A stretch of 6,708 bases of DNA from positions 1 through 6,708 of the forward strand of contig JADHVA010000038.1 in NCBI GenBank assembly GCA_016784245.1. Reading direction: 5' to 3'. The notes beneath the pieces are model-generated. The model had not been told where the DNA came from and made no database searches. It saw nothing but the letters and a program-made list of their open reading frames with translations. This document shows, one piece after another, positions 1 to 5,686 of this stretch (position 1 is its first letter; each line of letters begins with the position of its first letter). The DNA is from Nanobdellota archaeon. GTDB taxonomy: Archaea; Nanobdellota; Nanobdellia; SCGC-AAA011-G17; GW2011-AR17. A program made the translations under genes and the position numbers.

Positions 1-671
1 CAATTACATCACAATATATTTCTGTAGAGAAAAAAATTAATTTCGAAATTAATGATGTTGAATTTGAATTAAAAGGCCGTGGTAAAAAAAGAATTTATAT
101 GGGTAAGCTTGAAGGTAATGAGTTTATTATTACAATAAGAGATTTAGATAAAAAATTAAATTTACCAGAGGAAGTTATTAATTTATTTGGAGAACAAAGA
201 TTTAGTAATAAAAATGATAAACTTGGTAAACTATTAGTTCAAAAAAAATTTAAAGAAGTTTGTGAAGAATTGGAATTAAAAGTTGAAAAGAATGATTATA
301 TCGGAGCTCTAAGAAAATTTGGTAAAGCTAAGTTAAGATTTTTTATTAATGCCTATCAAAGTTATTTATGGAATAAAATAGCAAAAGTAAGTAATCAGAG
401 AATAGTTCCAATAATTGGGTTCTTAACAGAGGAAGAGGATTATGATGAACTTCTTGAAAAAGAAGGAGTAAGTAAATTGGATTTTATTTTGAGAGAAATG
501 CCTGAATTGGTTGCAGAAGGTAGTGAAAGAGAGAGAGTTATGAAAGTTAAGAATTTTAAGAGTATTTCTTTTGAAGATGATGAGTTGAATAAAGGGAAGA
601 AAAAGCAGGTTGTAAGTTTTTTTCTGCCAAAGGGGAGTTATGCGACAGTTGTTATGGATAATTTAAAATAA
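1..671 (+). CDS. truD: tRNA pseudouridine synthase TruD, C-terminal part (5' end outside window)
   Basis: TruD isomerises a specific uridine in tRNA (U13 in the known family) to pseudouridine in the cytoplasm. The frame is open from base 3 to the TAA at 669-671, so the true start lies upstream; the ATG at 99 is internal, because family-like sequence (ITSQYISV) precedes it. Visible family blocks are YMGKLEGN at 93-116, FGEQRF at 186-203, AYQSYLWN at 351-374 and the terminal FFLPKGSYATVV at 618-653, which matches the family's closing LPKGSYATV motif. The N-terminal half with the catalytic Asp is not in the window. Only about 50 residues separate FGEQRF from AYQSYL, and little lies between AYQSYL and the final block, so the inserted TRUD subdomain of larger archaeal homologues looks reduced. 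The assignment is strong; activity cannot be judged without the missing half. Confidence 0.93.
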   Translation, partial: ITSQYISVEKKINFEINDVEFELKGRGKKRIYMGKLEGNEFIITIRDLDKKLNLPEEVINLFGEQRFSNKNDKLGKLLVQKKFKEVCEELELKVEKNDYIGALRKFGKAKLRFFINAYQSYLWNKIAKVSNQRIVPIIGFLTEEEDYDELLEKEGVSKLDFILREMPELVAEGSERERVMKVKNFKSISFEDDELNKGKKKQVVSFFLPKGSYATVVMDNLK

Positions 672-676
672 TAAGA

Positions 677-684
677 TTTATAAG
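677..684 (+). promoter_or_regulatory. TATA box of ftsY
   Basis: TTTATAAG preceded by the A-rich stretch AATAAGA, a plausible BRE. Its centre is 26.5 bp before the ATG at 707, which predicts a leaderless ftsY transcript. No Shine-Dalgarno sequence lies just before the ATG. Confidence 0.7.
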
Positions 685-706
685 CAAATGTTCTAAAATA
701 CTAAGT

Positions 707-1831
707 ATGTTTAAATTCCTGAAAGATAAAGTAAAGAAAGCAGTTTCTAATATTTCGGATAAGTTCGAAAGTGAAGGAGAAATTGTAGAAGAAGTTCCTA
801 AAGTTAAGAAAGTAAAGAAAGTTGTAAAGAAAAAAGAAGTTGTAAAAGCGAAAGTAGAGACAAAAGAAAAACTTAGGGAAGAAATAGCTCCAGTTGTTGA
901 AGCTGTAAAAGAAGAAATAAAAAGACAGGAAGTTGAAGAAATAAAAAAAGAAGTTAAGAAAAGTTTCTTATCATCAATTAGAGAAAAGGTAGTTACAAAA
1001 AAGATTTCACAAAGATATTTTGAAGAATTGTTCTGGGATTTAGAGGTTGAACTGTTAGAAAATAATGTTGCTTTTGAAGTTATTGAAAAGATTAAAAAAG
1101 ATCTTGCTATGGATTTAGTAGATGTGCCAATAAAAAGAGGAGATGTTGAAAAAACAATAATTAGTAGTTTGAAAAAAAGTATTGATGAAGTACTTGATGT
1201 TGAAAAGATTGATATTATTGAAAAAATAAAAAGTAAAAAACCTTATGTTATTGTATTCTTAGGAGTTAATGGTTCTGGGAAAACAACTACTATTGCAAAA
1301 TTTGCTCACCTCTTAAAAGAAAAAGGATTTAGTATTGTTCTTGCAGCAGCTGATACTTTTAGAGCAGCATCAATTCAACAATTAGAAGAGCATGGGAGAA
1401 ATTTAGGAATAAAAGTAATTAAACATGATTATGGTTCTGATCCAGCAGCAGTTGGTTTCGATGCCGTGAAATATGCAAAGCAAAAAGATTTAGATGTAGT
1501 TTTAATCGATACAGCAGGAAGACAACATTCTAATATTAATCTAAGAGATGAAATGAAAAAAATCATTAGAGTAGTAAAACCTGACTTTAAAATTTATGTT
1601 GGAGAAATGATTGCGGGAAATGATTGTATTGAACAAATTCAAGAATTTAATAAAGCTGTTACAATCGATGGAGCAATTTTAAGTAAAGCAGATATTGATG
1701 AAAAAGGTGGAACTGCAATTTCAGTTTCTTATGTTACAAGAAAACCAATTCTATATTTAGGTGTTGGACAGGAATATGGAAAATTGGAAAAATTTGATTC
1801 TCAGAAGATAATTAAAACTTTAGAATTATAA
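707..1831 (+). CDS. ftsY: Signal recognition particle receptor FtsY
   Basis: FtsY is the SRP receptor GTPase. It docks SRP54-bound ribosomes at the membrane, and the two GTPases activate each other to hand the nascent chain to the Sec channel. The 374-aa protein starts with an amphipathic basic helix (residues 1-20, MFKFLKDKVKKAV...) suited to membrane binding. A highly charged K/E/V-rich A domain follows (about 21-85), then the helical N domain (about 86-165) and the G domain. GTPase motifs are the P-loop GVNGSGKTTT (186-195), DTFRAAS (216-222), DTAGR (268-272), SKAD (326-329) in place of the usual TKxD, GGTAIS (334-339) and GVGQ (352-355). AGNDCIEQ (303-310) matches the archaeal AGND(A/x)xEQ block. 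The start is supported by a TATA box 26.5 bp upstream. The short space to the next gene has no T-run, so read-through is possible. Confidence 0.97.
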   Translation: MFKFLKDKVKKAVSNISDKFESEGEIVEEVPKVKKVKKVVKKKEVVKAKVETKEKLREEIAPVVEAVKEEIKRQEVEEIKKEVKKSFLSSIREKVVTKKISQRYFEELFWDLEVELLENNVAFEVIEKIKKDLAMDLVDVPIKRGDVEKTIISSLKKSIDEVLDVEKIDIIEKIKSKKPYVIVFLGVNGSGKTTTIAKFAHLLKEKGFSIVLAAADTFRAASIQQLEEHGRNLGIKVIKHDYGSDPAAVGFDAVKYAKQKDLDVVLIDTAGRQHSNINLRDEMKKIIRVVKPDFKIYVGEMIAGNDCIEQIQEFNKAVTIDGAILSKADIDEKGGTAISVSYVTRKPILYLGVGQEYGKLEKFDSQKIIKTLEL

Positions 1832-1836
1832 AAAAA

Positions 1837-1844
1837 CTTATAAA
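1837..1844 (+). promoter_or_regulatory. TATA box before the DUF4870 gene
   Basis: CTTATAAA preceded by six A residues (1831-1836). It sits immediately after the ftsY stop codon. A start site about 26-27 bp downstream (around 1867) would give a short leader of some 18 nt containing the Shine-Dalgarno at 1873-1879, unlike the leaderless neighbours. Confidence 0.6.
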
Positions 1845-1872
1845 GTCTTTAATCTGCTTTAGAATAAAGTAT

Positions 1873-1879
1873 GAGGTGA
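1873..1879 (+). promoter_or_regulatory. Shine-Dalgarno fixing the DUF4870 start at 1885
   Basis: GAGGTGA is a seven-base match to the archaeal anti-Shine-Dalgarno (GGAGGTGATC on the mRNA side). Five bases separate it from the ATG at 1885. The in-frame GTG at 1876 lies inside this motif and is therefore unlikely to be the start. Confidence 0.8.
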
Positions 1880-1884
1880 AACAT

Positions 1885-2208
1885 ATGGCAAAAAAGAAAA
1901 AAAATGATGATAGTAAGATTTGGGCTTTCTTAGGTGTTTTTTTAACACTGATTGGTTTCTTAATTGTTTATTTAACCAAGAAAGATGATGCATACGCAAT
2001 GTACTATGCAAAACATGGACTAGTTCTGTTCATTGGATGGGTAGCATTTGCAATTCTAGGAGTAATACCATTGATAGGATGGATATTTGGCCTAGTAGGT
2101 AATTTACTGCTATTAGTTGCTTGGATAGTAGCATGGATTGGAGCTCTTTCAGGTGAAGAGAAGAAGATTCCTGTTATAACAGATTTAGCAATGAAATTCA
2201 ACTTTTAA
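1885..2208 (+). CDS. DUF4870/Tic20-like small membrane protein
   Basis: This is a 107-aa integral membrane protein. A lysine-rich start (MAKKKKNDD) is followed by three hydrophobic segments at about residues 12-31, 45-64 and 66-88, then a short polar tail with KKIPVITDLAMKFNF. The loop with YAMYYAKHGLVLF (37-49), the IPLIGW turn (61-66) and the tail 'GEEKKIPVI' resemble the DUF4870 (Tic20-like) family, where a 'F..HAKQAL.L' helix and 'LPxIG' ending recur. No catalytic motif is evident and the family's job is largely unknown. The ATG at 1885 is chosen over the upstream in-frame GTG at 1876 because a perfect GAGGTGA lies five bases before it. The gene sits between ftsY and srp54 on the same strand, which hints at a membrane-targeting or insertion role, but that is inference from position only. 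Confidence 0.8.
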   Translation: MAKKKKNDDSKIWAFLGVFLTLIGFLIVYLTKKDDAYAMYYAKHGLVLFIGWVAFAILGVIPLIGWIFGLVGNLLLLVAWIVAWIGALSGEEKKIPVITDLAMKFNF

Positions 2209-2224
2209 TTTTTTTATTTTTTTT
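2209..2224 (+). terminator. Poly-T terminator after the DUF4870 gene
   Basis: T7-A-T8 follows the TAA at 2206-2208 directly, with no hairpin. This is the form of an archaeal intrinsic poly-U terminator. The srp54 TATA box follows within ten bases, so the upstream unit should end here and srp54 begin its own. Confidence 0.75.
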
Positions 2225-2231
2225 AAAAAGA

Positions 2232-2239
2232 TTTAAATA
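2232..2239 (+). promoter_or_regulatory. TATA box of srp54
   Basis: TTTAAATA preceded by AAAAAGA (possible BRE), centred 26.5 bp before the ATG at 2262. This is the same spacing as for ftsY and predicts a leaderless mRNA. No Shine-Dalgarno lies just before the ATG (the sequence is GTGTTTTTTCT). Confidence 0.7.
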
Positions 2240-2261
2240 CTGAGGATATAGTGTTTTTTCT

Positions 2262-3620
2262 ATGGTTTTAGACAAATTAGGGACTTCATTGAAAGATACC
2301 CTATCAAAGATAGCAAAGTCCATGTTTGTAGACGAGAAGGTCGTTAATGAGCTTGTGAAGGACATACAGAGAGCTTTACTACAAGCTGATGTAAATGTTA
2401 AACTAGTATTTGAATTGTCTAAGAATATTAAAAAAAGAGCATTAGATGATAAAACTCCAGCTGGTGTAAGCCAAAGAGAATATCTGGTGAAAATTGTATA
2501 TGAAGAATTAGTTAAATTTATGGGTGGAGAAAAAAGTGAAATTAAAATTGATAAAAGCCAAAAACCTTTCAAAATAATGTTAGTAGGTCTGTTTGGTTCA
2601 GGAAAAACTACTTCCATTTCTAAACTTGCAAAATACTATATGCAAAGAGGATTCAAAGTTGCAACAGTTGGATTAGATGTACATAGACCAGCAGCACCAT
2701 TACAATTGAAACAATTATCAGATAAATTAAAATTACCTTGTTTTATTGATGAGAAAGAAAAAAATGCATTGAAAATTTATAAGAAATTTGAAAATGAATT
2801 AAATAAATTTGATTTAATTTTAGTTGATACTGCAGGAAGAGATGCATTGTCAGATGATTTAGTTGAAGAAATAAAAGAGTTAAATGATTATATTAAAGCT
2901 CAAGAAAAGTTGTTAGTTCTATCTGCTGATATTGGACAAGCTGCTTTGAAACAAGCTCAAAGTTTTCATGAATCTTGTGGAGTTACTGGAGTATTAGTTA
3001 CAAAATTAGATGGTACTGCTAAAGGTGGAGGTGCTATAAGTGCTTGTTCTGCAACTAATGCAGCAATTAAATTTATTGGTGTTGGTGAAAAACCTGAAGA
3101 TCTTGAAGTGTTTAATCCAAAAGGTTTTGTTGGAAGATTATTAGGTATGGGTGATATTGAAGCTCTATTAGAAAAAGCACAATATGCATTGGACCAAGAT
3201 AAAGCTGAAGACTTAGGGAAAAAATTATTGAAAGGAGATTTTAATTTCTTAGATCTTTATGAACAAATGGAAGCAATGGGAAAAATGGGTTCACTTTCAA
3301 AAATAGTTGATATGATTCCTGGTTTAGGTGGAGCAAAAATTCCTAAAGGTATGTTAGAAGGGCAAGAAGATAAATTAAAGAAATGGAAAATTATCATGCA
3401 GTCTTGTACAAAAGAAGAATTAGAAGAACCTAGTTTACTTAATAGAAATAGAATTGATAGAATTGCAAAAGGTGCTGGTGTTGAAGTTGCTGAAGTGAGA
3501 CAGTTATTGAAACAATATAAACAAAGTAAAAAAATGATGAAGATGATGAAAGGTAGTGAAGATCCACAGAAATTAATGAAAAAGTTTAAAGGTAAAATGC
3601 CAAAAGGTATGGGTTTTTAG
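2262..3620 (+). CDS. srp54: Signal recognition particle 54 kDa protein (SRP54/Ffh)
   Basis: SRP54 binds signal sequences on translating ribosomes, binds SRP 7S RNA, and docks on FtsY through paired GTPase domains. The 452-aa length is normal for archaea. Domains are N (about 1-95, ending in the KPFKIMLVGL strand), G (about 100-295) and the methionine-rich M domain (about 300-452). GTPase motifs are GLFGSGKTTS (109-118), DVHRPAAPLQL (139-149), DTAGR (189-193), TKLDGTAKGGG (247-257) and GVGEKPEDLEVF (273-284). The M domain carries KMGSLSKIVDMIPG (341-354) and the RNA-binding stretch RIDRIAKGAG (397-406), then a Met/Lys-rich tail. The first 40 or so codons use AAG, GAC and GAG more than the rest of the gene. 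Its TAG interlocks by 4 bp with the stop codon of the opposing gene, so termination must occur inside that gene. Confidence 0.98.
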   Translation: MVLDKLGTSLKDTLSKIAKSMFVDEKVVNELVKDIQRALLQADVNVKLVFELSKNIKKRALDDKTPAGVSQREYLVKIVYEELVKFMGGEKSEIKIDKSQKPFKIMLVGLFGSGKTTSISKLAKYYMQRGFKVATVGLDVHRPAAPLQLKQLSDKLKLPCFIDEKEKNALKIYKKFENELNKFDLILVDTAGRDALSDDLVEEIKELNDYIKAQEKLLVLSADIGQAALKQAQSFHESCGVTGVLVTKLDGTAKGGGAISACSATNAAIKFIGVGEKPEDLEVFNPKGFVGRLLGMGDIEALLEKAQYALDQDKAEDLGKKLLKGDFNFLDLYEQMEAMGKMGSLSKIVDMIPGLGGAKIPKGMLEGQEDKLKKWKIIMQSCTKEELEEPSLLNRNRIDRIAKGAGVEVAEVRQLLKQYKQSKKMMKMMKGSEDPQKLMKKFKGKMPKGMGF

Positions 3621-4204
3621 TAAATTGATCGTTGTTCTTTTTTTGTAATTATTCTTTTTAATGTTGGGTGAACTCTTTGTTCTACAGGAGCAATTAAAGA
3701 CCAATGATTTTTGTCTCTTAATCTTTTAGGAGGATGTGTAATTTCTGTAAAATATTGTTTCTTTTCTAATTTAGATCTAAGACTTTGTAAACTTGCTTTC
3801 TTAGGAAGAGATAATAATAAGGCATGAGAATTATAACCAGCCCTTAATTCTAAAGAATCTAATATATGATCTAAAGCAGGAGATCTTGAAACACCAGGAG
3901 AAAAATAAATATCTTTTATTGGTAAAAGTGAAACTTTTCCAAAACTAAGAGGTTTTGAATAAATTGCAAAAGCAGAAACTAACCCATAGTTCATTAAAAC
4001 AACTGTTTCATCGCCTTCCTTTAATTTATCATGTGTGAATTTACCATTTTCAAGAATAGATTCTGCTTTAGTATCTTCTAAAAAAATTGAAACTTGAGGA
4101 TCAAGTAAACCTAAAACCAAATTATCATTTATTTCAGTATTATCAATAATAGAAAAATGTGGATACAAAAAAGTATAATCTAATTGGTGTAATGTGTTAA
4201 CCAT
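3617..4204 (-). CDS. Protein of unknown function, possible PUA-like fold
   Basis: I do not recognise this 195-aa protein. It has no signal peptide or membrane segment. Residues about 36-84 (a strand with PQVSIFLED, an AESILENGKF helix/turn, KEGDETVVLMN and SAFAIYS) have the rhythm of a PUA-like RNA-binding barrel, in which a GD pair (64-65) precedes a strand. This is a weak visual resemblance only. The second half has an SPGVSRSPALDHILDSLELRAGYN region (103-125), then a basic tail rich in Lys/Arg (135-195) that could bind nucleic acid. The start ATG is at 4202-4204, 26.5 bp from the centre of the palindromic TATA box at 4227-4234, which supports it and predicts a leaderless mRNA. It is divergent from bud32, sharing that box, and convergent with srp54, with interlocked stop codons. 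The length, normal codon use and clean promoter argue that it is a real gene. Confidence 0.75.
   Translation of the reverse strand: MVNTLHQLDYTFLYPHFSIIDNTEINDNLVLGLLDPQVSIFLEDTKAESILENGKFTHDKLKEGDETVVLMNYGLVSAFAIYSKPLSFGKVSLLPIKDIYFSPGVSRSPALDHILDSLELRAGYNSHALLLSLPKKASLQSLRSKLEKKQYFTEITHPPKRLRDKNHWSLIAPVEQRVHPTLKRIITKKEQRSIY
3638..3659 (+). terminator. Candidate poly-T terminator of srp54 inside the opposing gene
   Basis: On the + strand, T7 (3638-3644) and T6 (3654-3659) lie 18-39 bases past the srp54 stop. There is no intergenic space, so this poly-U signal would sit within the end of the antisense reading frame, where the runs partly encode Lys codons. It is the first strong T-run after srp54. 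Confidence 0.5.
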
Positions 4205-4226
4205 AAAATATATTTTAAAGATAGTA

Positions 4227-4234
4227 TTTATAAA
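4227..4234. promoter_or_regulatory. Symmetric TATA box shared by the unknown gene and bud32
   Basis: TTTATAAA is its own reverse complement, so it reads as a TATA box on both strands. Its centre (4230.5) is 26.5 bp from the - strand ATG at 4204 and 29.5 bp from the bud32 ATG at 4260. No second clear TATA box fits either gene in the 55-bp gap; a TATATTTTAAA stretch at 4209-4219 is too close to the - strand start. One box may therefore drive both leaderless transcripts. Confidence 0.6.
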
Positions 4235-4259
4235 GTATTAGTTGATTTTTATTTATACT

Positions 4260-4853
4260 ATGAAGTTGATTCAAGAAGGTGCTGAAGCTAAGATTTATTT
4301 CAAAGATGGTACTGTAATCAAAGAGAGAATTAAGAAAATCTATCGACATGAAAAAATTGATAAAGCTATTCGAAGAGGAAATACTAGACGAGAAGCTAAA
4401 CTTTTGAAGAAAGCTGTTGATCTAATCCCTGTACCCAAAGTTATTGATTCTTGTGATAAAGAAATGAAAATTGAAATGGAATTTATCGAAGGAGAAAAAC
4501 TAAGAGATGTTGTTGATTCTGTTGATAGAAAAAATATTTTTAAAAGAATTGGAAAGAAAATTGCAAAATTACATAATGCTCATATTATTCATGGCGATTT
4601 GACTACTTCAAATATAATTGTAAAAGATAAAATTTATTTTATTGATTTTGGTTTAGGTTTTATTTCTACAAAAGTTGAAGATAAAGCTGTAGATTTACAT
4701 TTGATTAAGAAAGCATTAGGAAGTAAACATTACAAACATGCTGAAGAATGTTTTAAGTATATTCTCGATGGTTACAAAAAAGAAAGTAAGGAATTTTCTG
4801 AAATTATGACAAGATTAGAGAAAGTTGAAAAAAGAGGAAGATATAAAAGTTAA
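4260..4853 (+). CDS. bud32: Bud32, KEOPS complex kinase/ATPase
   Basis: Bud32 is the small RIO-related kinase/ATPase of the KEOPS complex. It works with Kae1, Cgi121 and Pcc1 to transfer threonylcarbamoyl to A37 of ANN-decoding tRNAs (t6A). The 197-aa protein has the family motifs in order: the GAEA glycine loop (7-10), the ATP-contacting Lys in VIKER (K21), RREA with Glu (43-46), the catalytic loop HGDLTTSNII (111-120), IDFGLG (128-133), KAVDLHLIKKA (142-152) and the C-terminal KRGRYK (191-196). All catalytic residues are present. It is a stand-alone kinase, not the Kae1-Bud32 fusion of some archaea. I chose the ATG at 4260 over the in-frame TTG at 4242, because a transcript from the TATA box at 4227-4234 would start after 4242 and family proteins begin near this Met. 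The stop overlaps the trmB-family stop. Confidence 0.95.
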   Translation: MKLIQEGAEAKIYFKDGTVIKERIKKIYRHEKIDKAIRRGNTRREAKLLKKAVDLIPVPKVIDSCDKEMKIEMEFIEGEKLRDVVDSVDRKNIFKRIGKKIAKLHNAHIIHGDLTTSNIIVKDKIYFIDFGLGFISTKVEDKAVDLHLIKKALGSKHYKHAEECFKYILDGYKKESKEFSEIMTRLEKVEKRGRYKS

Positions 4854-5584
4854 TCTTTTGAATTTTTCCACATAAAGTTAAAATAATTCTCAAAGGTTTT
4901 TGCAACACTTTCGTTCTCTATTAATATTGCCTTAGGGTTGTCATCCCAAATTAAGATTGCTATTTTGTCACCATAAATATTTACTGTTGCTTCAGAAATT
5001 ACTTCAGAAGGAGTAGTTCTATATTCTGAGAATTTCCAATTTGATTTATTCTCTCTTTTTTTTCTTACTAAGACTTTAGATTTTATTTTTTTCATTTCTT
5101 TCCTTTTCTTAAATACAGGTGCAAAATAAGGCATCTTTTGACTAAAGTAACCTTCAGAACCCATTACATAAAAAGGATTTTTACTGTCACAAGAATCTAA
5201 GATATCTTGAAGTATTGTTTTAATCCCCTTGTAACCTTGAAATAATTTTACTGAGCTTTTTTTCTTTGTTGAGAAATTTTCTCTTAATTTAGGAATTATT
5301 TTTTTTGCAATCTCTTCTTTCTCTTGGTAATAATCAATTATCTTTTTTGGATCTTCAGGAACAAAAATATTTCTTTTGTTTTCATGAATAGTTGTTACAA
5401 TTCCTCTTTTTGTTAAAGATTCTAAAGCATTGTAAGTACTTGATCTGTCTAGTCTTGCTTCTTTTGCAATGATACCAGCTAAAGAAGGACCAAGTCGAAT
5501 AAGAGTTAAGTATACTTTAGATTCATTAATACTAAAATTTAGTTTTTCTAAATCTCTAAATATTGTATCGCTAAATATATCCAT
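4850..5584 (-). CDS. TrmB-family transcriptional regulator
   Basis: This 244-aa protein has an N-terminal winged helix-turn-helix of TrmB type (residues about 10-78: INESKVYLTLIRLGPS, AGIIAKEA, recognition helix DRSSTYNALESLTKRGIV). A Lys/Glu helix likely forming a dimer coiled coil follows (83-103), then a C-terminal effector-like domain (about 112-244) with KLFQGYKGIKTILQDIL and a FENYFNFMWK end. Members sense sugars or other small molecules and repress or activate nearby genes. No ligand can be named here. The frame can extend upstream to a TTG at 5647, but those 21 residues are AT-rich and unlike the family. A TATATAAA box centred 26.5 bp before the ATG at 5584 supports the shorter start. 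It is divergent from the 88-aa gene and convergent with bud32, sharing a TTAA stop overlap. Confidence 0.88.
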   Translation of the reverse strand: MDIFSDTIFRDLEKLNFSINESKVYLTLIRLGPSLAGIIAKEARLDRSSTYNALESLTKRGIVTTIHENKRNIFVPEDPKKIIDYYQEKEEIAKKIIPKLRENFSTKKKSSVKLFQGYKGIKTILQDILDSCDSKNPFYVMGSEGYFSQKMPYFAPVFKKRKEMKKIKSKVLVRKKRENKSNWKFSEYRTTPSEVISEATVNIYGDKIAILIWDDNPKAILIENESVAKTFENYFNFMWKNSKD

Positions 5585-5606
5585 ATTAATATGAATATTT
5601 TCAAAG

Positions 5607-5614
5607 TTTATATA
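5607..5614 (-). promoter_or_regulatory. TATA box of the TrmB-family gene
   Basis: On the - strand this reads TATATAAA, centred 26.5 bp upstream of the ATG at 5584, the same spacing as for ftsY, srp54 and the unknown gene. It supports a leaderless start at 5584 and argues against the upstream TTG at 5647. Confidence 0.6.
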
Positions 5615-5661
5615 TTTAATGGTTTGTTGTAGAAGATTCTTCAACAAAGATTTAAGTAAAA

Positions 5662-5669
5662 TTTATAAA
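5662..5669 (+). promoter_or_regulatory. TATA box upstream of the 88-aa gene
   Basis: TTTATAAA, preceded by GTAAAA (possible BRE), is centred 33.5 bp before the ATG at 5699. A start near 5688-5692 would leave only a short leader that barely keeps the AAGGAGA motif. The box is palindromic, so a weak - strand transcript with a roughly 54-nt leader for the TrmB-family gene is also possible. Confidence 0.55.
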
Positions 5670-5686
5670 AGCTTCTAAAAAAAAAT

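Noticed and set aside
815..850. Short Lys/Val-rich repeats in the ftsY A domain as a possible DNA repeat element
   Set aside because: The repetition follows from a low-complexity charged protein segment (KVKKVKKVVKKKEVV), common in FtsY A domains, and shows no precise DNA repeat unit.
2004..2201. A 65-aa open frame on the - strand within the DUF4870 gene
   Set aside because: It is antisense to a well-supported membrane protein gene with its own ribosome binding site, resembles no family, and is best explained as a shadow frame.
2198..2617. A 139-aa open frame on the - strand over the start of srp54
   Set aside because: It lies antisense to the conserved N domain of SRP54 and crosses its promoter; composition is that of a reversed coding frame.
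4242..4259. TTG start for bud32 adding six residues
   Set aside because: It lies only about 11 bp from the TATA box centre, so it would not be on the transcript; MKLIQEGAEA at 4260 is the normal Bud32 beginning.
5585..5647. N-terminal extension of the TrmB-family protein to a TTG at 5647
   Set aside because: The extra 21 residues are low-complexity translation of promoter-like DNA. A TATA box spaced 26.5 bp from the ATG at 5584 and the family's usual beginning favour the shorter protein.
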